64,000 nucleotides of DNA from NCBI RefSeq assembly GCF_000224145.3, contig NW_004190371.2, positions 1 to 64,000 on the forward strand, in the 5' to 3' direction. The stretch's first letter is position 1. Each line of letters begins with the position of its first letter. This DNA is from Ciona intestinalis (Eukaryota; Chordata; Ascidiacea; Phlebobranchia; Cionidae). The translations under genes were made by a program, and so were the position numbers. Of this stretch, positions 49,501 to 63,100 are shown piece after piece. The notes beneath the pieces are model-generated. The model made no database searches and was not told where the DNA came from. It saw only the letters and a list, made by a program, of their open reading frames with translations.

Positions 49501-52200
49501 ACTTTAAAGCAAGATTGATAGCAATGTGATCTGAACTCGAAATAGTTTCAGCTGAACCGATTTTTCCAGAATTAAATTGACTAAAAATGCTGGTTCGAAT
49601 TTAAATTTGTTACGTGTTTTTAACATGATTAAAAATTTTCAACAACAGTTACAAAAACTACAACAGTGGAAAATTAAAAAAATTACCGGACGACGAATTC
49701 GGGCGACTTGTATTGCATATTCAACGTCGCAAACACGCATATACATACTGATAAGCTTTTTGTAACGCGTGTTATGTTCGGTTTAATTGACTTTCCTATC
49801 ACGGACCCGAGATACCCCGTTTGAGTGGCCACCTTAGATTCGACTTTTATGGAAAGTCTGAAATAAGGTTCCTGGAATTTGAGAAACGCAGATTCGCGCT
49901 TATCGGCTTCTTCTTAAAAGCGATGACATGTTTAATACGAAACCCGCCACATACCATCTACGGAATGCCGCTGGCCAAGTAAATGGGATTAGCAACTCAA
50001 TTCAACCCCGCAAGCAGGAAGTTTTGTCGACGATTGGCAAGTTTGTGACTTTTTTCTTTGACTCCCACATGGCAAATATTTTATCACAATATTTAACATT
50101 GGCCGGTTAGAATGATTGCAGCTGCAACTTTTGTGCGCTGGAATGCCGGTTCTTTCTTTTCTCTGCCTTATTTTTGGGAGGTAAGTCAAATAAATGAGAC
50201 GTTATGACAGACCACCACTGTGCAAATCACACGCTCGGATAATAAAACTAAAGCTGTTTAGAAATTCCCGGCAAAAAGCTTTTATAACGAGGGAATCAAA
50301 TTCCACGCATTTTTTGGGACCGTGCGTTGGCCAAAATAAGATAGGCTGCACGCGACGAGTATTTCTACGGAAATATTGGAGTGAAAAACACATCGGCGCA
50401 GACAGCGGCACTCAATATTATTTGACTAGACGTCTGGACAGCAGCGGGGGATATATTATGCTGTGGTACAATTACCCACCACAACCAGCGCAGCAGTTTT
50501 AATGCGCAATGAATCAGGCATACGACTATCGAACACAGCTGTAAAACAAAGCTTGTGGTGTATATTTTACCCCACAGAACGTTGGTACTTATTTTAATAC
50601 CAAAAATACATTGAAATTCAATTATATCGGACTCCCAAAACAAGTCAGTCTTATTCGCAGCAGTTTTCCTCAGCAACTAAAATCCTCTATGCTGAAAATA
50701 GTACAACATATTCAGCTTGACCTTGTAGGTTTGTGAACCTGACATTTTCGAGGCCGATTTTAATCTTATATAAGCAGAACCGAAAAAAGCAAATTTACTC
50801 CTTACCACGTGACCGCGGTTCCAGTCATCTTACGGTTTCGAACTTGTTCTTCTTTTCACTGTGACGTCACACAAGGATTTTTTCACGGAAGTATGATCTG
50901 GGTTGATGGAAAATTACAATTTTTTTTTTTACAAAAAACTATACAGCAATATATAAATAATCAAGATTCTGGTTATTTTTAAGATAAAAATGTATAAATT
51001 AAACAATTTTACTCGCTTTAATGGGGCTATAATTGAGGTAACACGAAGTAATTGCCGTATGCGGTCTCTCACGGACGCTTTTTGTTATACCTCTCAATAG
51101 TTTAACTATGGCAAACAAATTCGCGATGATTTTTGGAAATATGATTGTTATGTAATAATGCACCGTCATCATACGTCACAGACGTAAAACAAGACACGTT
51201 TATATTTATCGAGAATCAAAGAACAGTCACGAGTTACATGAATAGAATACATAACGTACCATTTTGATATTTTAAACTATAGACCTTTGCTGAGCATAAA
51301 ACAAACAGTTATACTTTGAGTTTTTTTAAAGAAGAAGTTAAATCGCGTGCGAGAATTCTATTTGCTAAGAGAAGTTTATTCTTTTCTACCGTTGCGTCAT
51401 ATACGTCAAAAGAAATTCTCCTTAGCGGTTACCAGTAGCTGAATAACTAATTGTCATTGTCCTACACCACAGTAACGTGAGAATATTGTGTTTACTTATC
51501 TGCTAAACGTTCTTGAGAAGTGTCCCGCCTTTAACGAGAATGTAATAGCTATGATAACAAGTGACAGTAACCACGCCATTTGTTTTACACACCTATTCCG
51601 CTGATTAGGAAAACACACGAAACACAGGCAAGAATGTAACAATATTTGGACAAACATTTTTCGGAAATGAATAAAAGTAAACACTTGTGTCTTACGAAGA
51701 CATACTTTCTTCGCGTTGATCTTGGTTAAGAATGTATGCTTTGGAATTCAACAGTTCAAAGTACAAGAAGGGTTAAAATTAAATATCCGGTGAAATATAC
51801 ATTTACAGTCAAACACAGCTGCAAATCATTGTATCTTGGCTTAACAACGGATATTGCCAATGATACAAATAATCCTAATGTTTGTGAGATGGACTCGCTA
51901 AGACCGAATTAGTTGTTTTTTTTATATTGTTAACTTTATAGATAAACGCATTGAGATCCAAAGCTATAGAAATTATTTTACAAAATACAGTTTCTATGGC
52001 TTTGATGTAATCTATGTCATAGTACGGCTGATAAGATTATAAGTGATCTATACTGCATCAAAACCGAATGCGAATGTAATATACACTTATTTCGCAGCGT
52101 TCGACAGGTAACTATATAAAATAACCATAAAAACTCGCAATGTGCAAACATGCATTGTGTTTAAGCTAATATACAAACTATTCAGATATACAAAACTCAC
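46569..52200. other. Long non-coding stretch upstream of the LDLa locus, few repeats
   Basis: Begins with a probable 5' UTR segment (46569-46624). The rest has no exon I can defend. About 48.4-50.5 kb is visibly less AT-rich and CpG-containing, with several 60-100 codon frames on both strands and no recognised domain. MITE and SINE copies are scarce compared with 52.6-58.3 kb. Regulatory DNA or unrecognised UTR exons are possible. Confidence 0.5.
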
Positions 52201-52212
52201 CAGACGTTTCTG

Positions 52213-52422
52213 TCATTTAAAAACATTTCCAACGTTGACGGTTTCCGTAAAAAGTTGGAAATCACCGGTTCGTTCTTTGAATGGAAAACAAGGTTCAAAT
52301 CCTGACTCCGGTGTCTCCAAATGTGACGCAAAATGTCCCAAAACGTGGCCAGTGACAACAATTACTTTGTGGTTTGCGTCTGGAAACGAAAAATCGTGGT
52401 GAAAGTGTGGCATGGCTGCCAT
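52213..52422 (-). CDS. Small unrecognised ORF (69 aa) with a good start context, followed by a strong splice donor
   Basis: The frame starts MAAMPHFHHDFSFPDANHK in the context CAAAATGG and ends in TGA at 52213-52215. Twelve bases past the stop, CGTCTG is followed by a consensus-like donor GTGAGT. It could be a short protein, or an upstream ORF in a first exon. One possibility is a 5' non-coding exon spliced to the acceptor at 46625-46626 of the LDLa locus. I recognise no domain, and chance cannot be excluded. Confidence 0.2.
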   Translation of the reverse strand: MAAMPHFHHDFSFPDANHKVIVVTGHVLGHFASHLETPESGFEPCFPFKERTGDFQLFTETVNVGNVFK

Positions 52423-53814
52423 TTTGAAACGGTAGTTTCGTTGTTTACATGGGAAATAATGGTATTATCCATGGCTAATTTAAAGTCGTGTTGTTTTTGA
52501 CAGATGTACATTTTGGTCTCTGCTAGGGAGAAGTTCGTTTTAACTAAACAGTGAAATTACATTAGAACTGATTTCACTGGTTTTTCCCAACGGGGTCATT
52601 GAATAAGGCAACCCTATCATCAATTATGTACTTTGGGGTAAATGGGATAGCGTTAGCACCCAATTCCCATATTTCCTAATCGTATTTTTAACATTTAACA
52701 ACGCTCTATTATAGTGGCGGGGTTACGGTTATAATTCCGTAATTATTCTTTGTTTACTACCAAATGGGACAATAAAAGCGGATGAAAAATGTTCCATCTT
52801 ACCCCTTCTTATTATATATGATGGCTATTTATCGACACGGGAGAATTATATAAAGAAAGGATTAGGTTCAGCACAATTGGCGTAAAGAATAACGCTTTAC
52901 GTTCGCGTTGATTGATAGAGGATGTATAGTAATAGGAAATACGTCAATTTACTGGGAGAATTCTACAACTAGTAATCCTATGCAAATAAAACTAGGAAAA
53001 CACATTCTACGTTCATGTCAAAGGAATATTATGGTTGAAAAATATTTGGATCGGTGTTAGTGAGTTATTAGTCATTTCTTGATTTACCGCGGAGAAACAT
53101 GCGAGCAATAAAAAGGCCATGTTTGGGCCCAAATGAGATTTTTGTCCTGGGAGCGAAGTTTTAACAAAACACGTCAGTTGTTTATCTTTGAGGAAGCGTT
53201 AAATATGTCGTCATATAATAATGACCGGTACATAAGTAAGACTGACTCACAAAATGTCGGCGATCGCAAACACAAATGACGTCACACGTTTTCTTTCCAA
53301 TTTCCGGTATCGGTTTTGAAATAAATATGACGTGAAAATCTTTTTGCGGTACATGGTAAACAATTTGAGCAAAACAATTTAAATTTTAAAGCATGCTGTA
53401 CATATAGGGTAACGCTTACAGATTCCATATATATTTTATAATTTGAAAATATTGCAAATGTAGGTGTCTTGCTTACATAATTGCTTATTCGTTTGGCCTA
53501 AAATATTTTATACATTTATCATTTGATTTTATAAATACAATTGCTCAGCCCTATTATGTCCAAATAAGTTTACGCTACTGAGAAATCAAACCTATAGATA
53601 AAATGTGATGACGTCAACCCTAGTTCGGCGTATCAATAACTAAAATAAACATGTCAAAATCGTGGTACAAACAATTATTTCCAGTTTAAAATAAAAATCA
53701 AATACGACAACCAGTCATACGCCATTTTAAAGTTAGGCAAAAGCCATATATGGGCTTATATATGAAAGTTAAAATTGTAATATTTGTTCTTATTTTTGGG
53801 TATATTAAATATAA

Positions 53815-54006
53815 AGTAGGGTAGGGGAAGACGGGACACCTTTTCATTCTATTTTTTCGTCTCATTTAGTGTAAACAAAAAACTTTTATTCAATTATAAA
53901 ACCGTAGCCTCACGACTCCAATAGACCATTGTTAATTATTTAAAACACGATCAGGATATTTGGAATACTATGTGCTAAAGTTGTCCCGTCTTATTCCACC
54001 CTACTA
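53815..54006. mobile_element. MITE-like copy, intergenic
   Basis: Begins tagggtaggggaagacggga and ends ttgtcccgtcttattccacc, with the internal core ccgtagcctcacgactccaa typical of the first subtype. Confidence 0.75.
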
Positions 54007-55581
54007 TATCTATACCACGTAGAAGACTCAACAAAAAAGGAACTTTTTTTTGAATTTACATTTTTACCCTATCGAGACCTCTGTAAAGAAAATCACCTAG
54101 AAAAAACACAAACAACTCAAATTAAAATCCAGAAAAATCGGAATGTGTACTGAAACCCAACGGTCGAAGTTCACCACTTAATTGAGTTATTAACTGACAT
54201 TTGAGTGTCTGCGTCATGACAACTCGATTGCCAGGAATGTCACGAACCCCCATTCACAACACCACAATAGCTTGGACACGAAATTAAGTAAACTTGTAGC
54301 ATGGGAATTCGAATTGTGACGTCGTTGGGAAATAACTGTGACGTCATAGAGCCACTTAAAGATGTCCCTACAGCACCTGATTGGTGTTAGACAACTTATT
54401 TTCGAACATTTCAATTTATTATTAAAAACAGCGCATATTTTTGGTTTTGTCATAAAAACTGATGACTATTGGCTTTTATATGTATGGCTGTCAAAAGGGC
54501 TTAACAAATTTTCTCCGGTGTTCGACCATAAGTGATTTATATATAGTCTAACTTTAAGATTAATATCGTCGTGCGTCTCCACGTTCAGTAATAAATCCGA
54601 ATTACGTCAAAATCTGACGCTCGGAAATCCCAGGAACAATGAAAAGGCAAATTGGGAGAAATATTTTATAAAACACATAATTTATGGTTTTTGCCTTTTA
54701 TATTGACTACGAGTTTCTAAGAAAATAATTAATAAATCACCCGCAGTGAAAAATTTCGCCGCAAAATAACCACAAATATACAGTTTAAATATAACGTTGT
54801 TTCGCAAGTTTTATACCAAAACTTTGTAAAGGCGTAGTTACCAGTTTACCATTAACATTTGTAATGATGTAATTTACCAAGTAAAATAAAACAAACAGAA
54901 TGCGTGACAACTTATCTGCGGTTTATTAGAGACACGACAAACGTTTTAGCGTAAACTATGCGCACCAGTCTTATCTAGTAAAGTATTCCAACATTGTAAG
55001 CGACACGTAATACACATGTTTACTTATATAGGTTAGGTTGGGGTAAGATGGATTTCGTTAGCGCATAATATACCGTATTTAATAATCGTGTTTAAAATAA
55101 TTAATAACGACCTAAAGTCGGAAAGATACGGTTATTTAATTATGTAAAACTTTGTTACCTACTAAAAAAAACGATAAAATAAAATAAAAAATGATTGTGT
55201 TAACTAAACTTATTATAAATCGTTGTACAATAGAGCAAACAACGTGATGGAACGATTCCAATTTTAGTTCTTTAAACGGTGTTCGTTTAGTTTATATGTT
55301 ATGGGCGAGGCTTAACAATATTGTAATAAAAAATATTTTACGATTTTTTTATACACCAGATATACAAGGTGTATTACATATGCGAAAATGATACACATGG
55401 TAGCAAATATAAAATATGTGTTATGTGTTGTGCAAACGTTTTAATGACACTGTATCAACTGACAAATATTTAAAAAATCAAACATTTACGTCATAACGGT
55501 TTTATGTCTGTGTTATGGCGTTATTAATCATATAGTTTAACGTGTAAATAGCGTTGTCAGCTTTTTAACTGCTGCTTGAAT

Positions 55582-55772
55582 ATAGGGTGGGGTAAGACGG
55601 GAAACCTTTAGCACAAAACATCCAAATATCCTAATCGCGTTTTAAACAATTGACAACGGTCTATTGGAGTCGTAAGAGTGTGGTTTTATTAATATTTGAA
55701 TGTTCTTTGTTTACTACGAAATGGGACGAGAAAATAGAATGAAAACGTGTCTCATCTTTTTCACCCTACAAT
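55582..55772. mobile_element. MITE-like copy, intergenic, opposite orientation
   Basis: Begins tagggtggggtaagacggga and ends cgtgtctcatctttttcacc. The internal motif ctttgtttactacgaaatgg shows it is inverted relative to the copy at 53815. Confidence 0.75.
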
Positions 55773-57063
55773 AGTGTGCTACACATTACGTTTAAGTGTT
55801 GCCTGCTTTATAATTGCGGTTTAATTATTTCAACACCTGGAAAGTATAAATTTAATCCGATGGTGACAATCTCTGTTGGAATTTCAAGAACGCACGTCGT
55901 TACGTCACAGTGGAAAAACGTCACAGTTACAAAAAACGTGCGCCTGCTACGCAAAGCAGCTGTGAATGCGCGTAAACATAAATCACCTTCAAGGATAATT
56001 TCAACTTCTCCCAACACTTCTCGTTAGTTTAGCAACTGACGCATAAATACCGCACAAGAAGGTTAAAGGGACGAATATGGCAAGGGAACAACCATAAATA
56101 TGCGCTACTGTAGAAGTTATATGTACGAGGTGTAATACACACGTTTTTAGGCGATACGGTACGTTTTGAAAAAGCAATTTTCTACAAATATTGCGCCAGA
56201 AAATTGAATAAAAAATGTGTTGTTTAGTAAAACAAAATATCAGGAGCTGTTTTTTTTATTCGATTACAGGCTTGAATTTTTAAGTTTTTTTTTTAACCCT
56301 GGCGGTGTGTATAGTTGGGTGGGGTAAGATAGGACATGTTTTTATTCTCTCTTCTCGTCCAATTTGGTAGTAAACAAACAACATATACAGAATTGCATGA
56401 ACGTATACCCACGTATAAAACAAAGTTTCAGCAATTGTTAAAAACACGAACTGGAAATATTGGTTTTAGGTTTTAACAGTAACCCATAACCCAACAGTAC
56501 TAAATTATGTTTCTAAGACCGCTAAAACCACATGTACATGTACTGTCTCGGGGCTTCTTAAAACCGCTATCATGTTGGTACAATGTAGCATGTACTCAAG
56601 GAGAAAGTAGTTACGGTCACGAGAGTTCAAAAGGTTAAAATAGCGGTGATAAGCGAGAGTGAAATCGAATGCAACGCGTGTGTTAAGGGGAGAAACATCA
56701 AGTCCAGATATGGCTTGAAAACTAAGGGGCGGGGGTTGATTAATATATGCATAACACAACGCCTAATCATGCACACACCCTGAAATTGTAGCCACCAAGT
56801 AAGTTACTACTGTTTCGTGCTAAAATTAGACATTCTAAGATTACGGGAGCCGCCGGGTTACGGCTCGTTTAGTTTCAGGTGATAAGAAAGGGATGACATC
56901 GAACTGCAAGTGTGGAATGTACTGTATTTGAGAAATAATTTGATAGAATCTGATACAAGACTATTTGCTGGGGAAATATATATTCAAGATTTTTGGAATT
57001 TTTGAACCGATTTTTTTCCCGGAATGTACAAAAAAGAGAACAAAATCATGTGACATTAAATCT

Positions 57064-57069
57064 TTTAAT
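57064..57069 (-). promoter_or_regulatory. Poly(A) signal ATTAAA for CHTF18
   Basis: ATTAAA on the minus strand, about 67 bases downstream of the CHTF18 stop (57136-57138), implies a very short 3' UTR. Confidence 0.5.
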
Positions 57070-57135
57070 ATCGTTACGTCACCATTTAAAGTTTTAAAAT
57101 ATAGGAAAATTACGCAATATCACGGGTCCATTACG

Positions 57136-60100
57136 TCACAATAGGTCTTTGATGTAAATATTCCGCCTGACTGCGTTCGACAGTCCCTCATTATATTTAT
57201 ACCAAAGTTGGCTGCACCCGATGCCAGGATCGGTGATTATTACTTTCTTGCTACCTGTTGATTGTTAGGAACAGTTTAAGGTGTGTGTGCATTGTATATA
57301 AGGGGCGCGAGAGGGGGGGGGGTACCTTATATTGTAAAGTGGGGGGAGATGGGACACCTTTTTAGTTTTGTTTTCTTGTCCCGTTTGGTAGTAAACAAAG
57401 AACATTCAAAGAATTGTAAAATCGTACTCTCACGACTTCCATAGACTGTTGTTAATTGTTAAAATGCGATCAGGATATTATGTGCTAAAGGTGTCCTATC
57501 TTACCCCACCCTACTATACATACAAATCAAAAAGTTGCGTTAACGGGTTCCATACGATTACTTTTCGTCAGACTCGCACCAAAAATAGCGGGGATTGGAG
57601 GTCCCCATTCCCGCCAGTAATAATGCGAATAATATAAATGGGAATCGAACGGCAACCCATACAACGAATGACAAAATATTTTAATTGTAAAAAAATGTCT
57701 TTTAAACCTAATTTAAGGAATTAATAACGCCCCTTTAAAGTTGCGAGGGTACGGTTATACAATTTTGTAAATATTTTTTTTCTTACTACTAAACGAGACG
57801 AGAAAAAGTAATAAAACATGGACCATCCTAGATTCTACACCAAAACCTACGAAATAAATAAAATGTAAAATTGAAACCAACACTTTTATTTAAATCACGT
57901 GAGAAGTCCGCGTTATGCCAAATACGCCCTCCCACCGTTGAAAGTTAAATAGAATGAGTAAGAACTAAGAATGGAATTTATTTTCATCACACGCAATTTA
58001 TTATGTGAGTCAAGTCATTTACAAGTTACGAAATATCGGAACAATTTTCGGTAACTTGCGAAACCTGGAACGGTCCAAATAAATTGTGACAAAATCGATA
58101 TAGTGCTGTGGGGTAGGACGGTACACCTTCAGCGCATAATATTCAAAAATCCTGATCGCGTTTTAAACAATTACCGAAAGTCTGTGGGAGACGTGAGGAT
58201 ACGGTTTTATAATTCTTTGAATGTTCTTTGTTTACTACCAAATGGGAAGAGATAATAGAATGAAAAGCTGTCCCATCTTTCCCCACTCTACTATATTATG
58301 TTGTAGAGAAAATGCATGTTTTATAAAGAATATGTACGAATAGTTCATGCAAAATATTACATATAATTTAGACTTTTTTTAAAAAAAGTTGTAAAAAACG
58401 TCAACTTACTTTCTTTCTCGTTTTGTTTCACTTTTTTAACTTTTGTAAATCGGCTGAAGAAATCGACGACCGGCTGAAAACGTTAAAAAGTTTTTACTTG
58501 TTAAAGTTACATAAAAATCATTTTTTTACTTAAAAAATGTTAAAAATGTTTATATTATATTACCTAACATAGCAATAATTCATACTGGATGCAGATGAGA
58601 TATAATACAACATACAAGCATGCGCGATTCATTCAACCTAAAGCATGTCTTGTTACGTAGTACGACGTACTGTGACGTCATAACGCGGTTTCGAGACTTG
58701 CCTTATCAGGGGTGACGGTAGTACTTATGTTGTGAGAAAGACGTTGCATATGGTTCGGTACAATTCCCGGTTTCTTGGTTGTTTTGTCATCAACCTTCGC
58801 TTTCTTTGTTGTCTGTATAAGGCAAGAATATGTTAGGCAGTTATAAATGGGATAATTGTATTTGAACATGCCTTTATACTAAGTAAACTCCAATCTTTTT
58901 TCGGGGAACTAAATATTACGCATATATTAGCATTTTTTCAGAAACTTCGCGAACTTTTTGTAATATGAATATTTTAAAAAATGTAATGTGATTTTTAACT
59001 ATATTAGGCGACCTAACCAAATTAAATGACCAACTTTTGTGTTAAGGCCCAGGAGCTGAGAAGCACTGGTTTATAGAAAAATAGTTTTTTTTTAACCGGT
59101 GTCGAATCTATTTCTGCTCATGGCCTGTTATGTTTTGCACCGATTGTAGCAAAACTGGTAAATATAATGAGACGTATGAATGTGATACGTTATACCAAAA
59201 CTTGGTTATTCAATTAATATATCACGGGCCTATGATGTTTAGTGTCTAAATGGGGCCACGTACCAATAAAAGTTTCAAAACTTGGTTGGAAAATAAGGAA
59301 ACATATATTGTAAACAGAGCAAATTCATCAGCGCTCATAGGGAAAATATGAAACGCTTATAAATATTCATTTATTAAGCGTATCTATACAGACAATACAG
59401 ATATGATGTTTTCTCCGAAATTAAAAAAATCGTACGCCGTTCTGTTTAAAAGTTGTAAATTTTGTGCATTTATGCGCAGATTGTTATATGCCGTAAAAAG
59501 AGGGTTCTGGTGTGCTGCAAACTTCATAATGAATACTAACCGAAAGTTTTATATGTTGTTGTGTAAAATAGCAGTTAGTAAAGTTTACTATGTCGAAAAC
59601 ATATCCTCTGAAATTCAAATTACCATATAACACTAACCGGAGGTCGGGAATCTTTTTTGCTTAAAGATGAAAAGCATAAAAGCTACAAAAACTTCTGCTT
59701 AATAAGCAAATATTTTTAAAGACGACTAGATTCGCAGAATTATCTTGCTAAAAAAGTTTAGGCGAATGAAGTTGTTTTTCTCACAGGATTATACGAATGG
59801 ATATTTTGTTACAAATAAAATGTTATTTTATGGAAAATCACAGAATAGTTTTATTTGTAACAACTGTGCAAAGTAACGCCACCATAGATTTATCTACGAG
59901 TCAAATGCCTTCACAAAACGAGCCGCATCTGACTCGCGAGCCATAGGATCCCGTCCTTCACCCCAAAGAGCTTGAGAATCCATGTTCTAAGGTACAGAGT
60001 GAAACTAACGCACAAAATACGATATACCGGGCAAAGAACATGTTCGTTTTGTGTTATTCCCACATAAAAATCCAATTATACCAACTTTGGACCCCATCCT

Positions 60101-63100
60101 ACACAACACGCACACGACCCGCCCTACACGCACGACTTACACCTAATTACAAGGCTTCACACCTTCGCACGCGACATAATTATAGAACCTCGAATGCAGT
60201 GTGGACCATATACACACGACCCACCCAACGCCCCCTCAATTCGGCCATAAATTAATTTGAAAAACAAACAGCTGAAATTAAAAACTGACAACGCCGAATC
60301 ACGAAGTCAATTATTTTATTTGCTTTATGACGTTACAAAGCCAGTTCTCACGCGAAATACCTCAACCGTGTTGGCTTTCGTCATCATGCGTTCAGTACGT
60401 CGCATTCGTTCTGTTTCCACCTCCTTTGATATTATCTGCTTGATGGCGTAAGGGAGCTGCTTCTTAGCGCCCTCCTGCGGTTCCAGATAATGGCAAACTT
60501 CCGCTACGTTCCTTTTTAACAAATAGGAATAGGATTTAGGTATATATGGTAATGTGAGGTAAGATGGATACCAATATCACTTGATATCCCATATTTCCTA
60601 GCTTACATGTTCAATGACAATTGCTTCTATACCCAACAGTTACTTCACAAAAGATGTGTCGTAATTTTTTGCCATACAGAAAAATACAATCATCCACAAA
60701 GTAACATACACGGTAACTCATAATTTAGCAGGAGGTGTATGAACACCAATGATATAAAGACTGTCAATGCCCCCCACCATGCATGGATAAAATAAGTTAC
60801 ATTTATTCATCCACTTACGGTTCAAGAACATAGTTATATTGACCATCCTCGTTACGTTCTTGTATAAAAGTAAGGTTGTATGCGAGTAATGAACGAACCA
60901 AGTCTTGGAGTTGTAACTTTTCGTTAGCGCTGTACAACTGCATGTTTATCTGGAAGAAAAAAAAAATTATTTTCTGCACGCATATACCAACATATTAGTG
61001 ATATACTGATATTTTGGCATTAAACAGTAATTTCTAAGTGTCGGGCTCAGTAGTTACGCGCTTGCATTGTAACTGAAAGACACTAGGTTCAATGCTCGGT
61101 GCTGCTACTTCTGTAGGTGTATGTGACCTTGGGCAAGATACTTAACAGACATTGCTCCAACCCAGTGGTCACTAATATGAGGCTCTTTCTGGACCTATGC
61201 TGTGTCACACTGTAGGACCTCACCCCAGAAGTATAGAATAGAAGGGATTGCTCTAACCCAGTGGCCACCCATGGGGGTTTTATACTGATGTTCTATTCTA
61301 TAGCCTTGAAGCCATTGTTTTTGGTATTTAGGCCAGAGTTGGTTATTATTTCCTACAAAATTATACAAAGTGTATAGAAAACTTGTTTACAAAATTTACC
61401 CCCAAAATAGTTTTTTAAAAATCAGGACCAAACTTACCGGGCGAAAACTTGGCATCATGATAGCCAGCAGGTGGGGTAAGAGATCAAGCACGGAGGTCAC
61501 ATGNNNNNNNNNNNNNNNNNNNNNNNNNNNNNNNNNNNNNNNNNNNNNNNNNNNNNNNNNNNNNNNNNNNNNNNNNNNNNNNNNNNNNNNNNNNNNNNNN
61601 NNNNNNNNNNNNNNNNNNNNNNNNNNNNGCGAATGAAGTTGTTTTTCTCACAGGATTATACGAATGGATATTTTGTTACAAATAAAATGTTATTTTATGG
61701 AAAATCACAGAATAGTTTTATTTGCAACAACTGTGCAAAGTAACGCCACCATAGATTTATCTACGAGTCAAATGCCGTCACAAAACGAGCCGCATCTGAC
61801 TCGCGAGCCATAGGATCCCGTCCTTCACCCCAAAGAGCTTGAGAATCCATGTTCTAAGGTACAGAGTGAAACTAACGCACAAAATACGATATACCGGGTA
61901 AAAAACATGTTCGTTTTGTGTTATTCCCACATAAAAATCCAATTATACCAACTTTGGACCCCATCCTACACAACACGCACACGACCCGCCCTACACGCAC
62001 GACTTACACCTAATTACAAGGCTTCACACCTTCGCACGCGACATAATTATAGAACCTCGAATGCAGTGTGGACCATATACACACGACCCACCCAACGCCC
62101 CCTCAATTCGGCCAAAAATTAATTTGAAAAACAAACAGCTGAAATTAAAAACTGACATCGCCGAATCACGAAGTCAATTATTTTATTTGCTTTATGGTGT
62201 TACAGAGCCAGTTCTCACGCGAAATACCTCAACCGTGTTGGCTTTCGTCATCATGCGTTCAGTACGTCGCATTCGTTCCGTTTCCACCTCCTTTGATATT
62301 ATCTGCTTGATGGCGTAAGGGAGCTGCTTCTTAGCGCCCTCCTGCGGTTCCAGATAATGACAAACTTCCGCTACGTTCCTTTTTAACAAATAAGAATAGG
62401 CTTCAGGTATATATGGTAATGTGAGGTAAGATGGATACCAATATCACTTGATATCCCATATTTCCTAGCTTACATGTTCTTGGGCCAACCTTTTAATGAC
62501 AATTGCTTCTATACCCAACGGTTACTTCACAAAAGATGTGTCGTAATTTTTAGCCATACAGAAAAAAAACAATCATCCACAAAGTAACATACACGGTAAC
62601 TCATAATTTAGCAGGAGGTGTATGAACACCAATGATATAAAGACTGTCAATCCCCCCACCATGCATGGATAAAATAAGTTACATTTATTCATCCACTTAC
62701 GGTTCAAGAACATAGTTATATTGACCATCCTCGTTACGTTCTTGTATAAAAGTAAGGTTGTATGCGAGTAATGAACGAACCAAGTCTTGGAGTTGTAACT
62801 TTTCGTTAGCGCTGTACAACTGCATGTTTATCTGGAAGAAAAAAAAAATTATTTTCTGCACGCATATACCAACATATTAGTGATATACTGATATTTTGGC
62901 ATTAAACAGTAATTTCTAAGTGTCGGGCTCAGTAGTTACGCGCTTGCATTGTAACTGAAAGACACTAGGTTCAATGCTCGGTGCTGCTACTTCTGTAGGT
63001 GTATGTGACCTTGGGCAAGATACTTAACAGACATTGCTCCAACCCAGTGGTCACTAATATGAGGCTCTTTCTGGACCTATGCTGTGTCACACTGTAGGAC

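Larger units (their letters stand above)
52423..57063. other. Intergenic DNA rich in MITE-like copies
   Basis: No supported exon. Inverted-repeat copies or pieces occur at about 52632-52812, 53815-54006, 55034-55190 (one end only), 55582-55772 and 56312-56490. The ORFs at 55776-56027 and 56505-56759 have no recognised similarity. Confidence 0.6.

Noticed and set aside
48353..50676. Several 60-103 codon frames on both strands (for example 48631-48927 minus, 49187-49471 plus, 50194-50502 plus)
   Set aside because: Overlapping on opposite strands, no family resemblance, no coherent splice sites.
37415..57135. Operon with spliced-leader trans-splicing linking the three same-strand genes
   Set aside because: Spacing of 1.4 kb and about 10.5 kb is far larger than expected for ascidian operons, which have very short intercistronic gaps.
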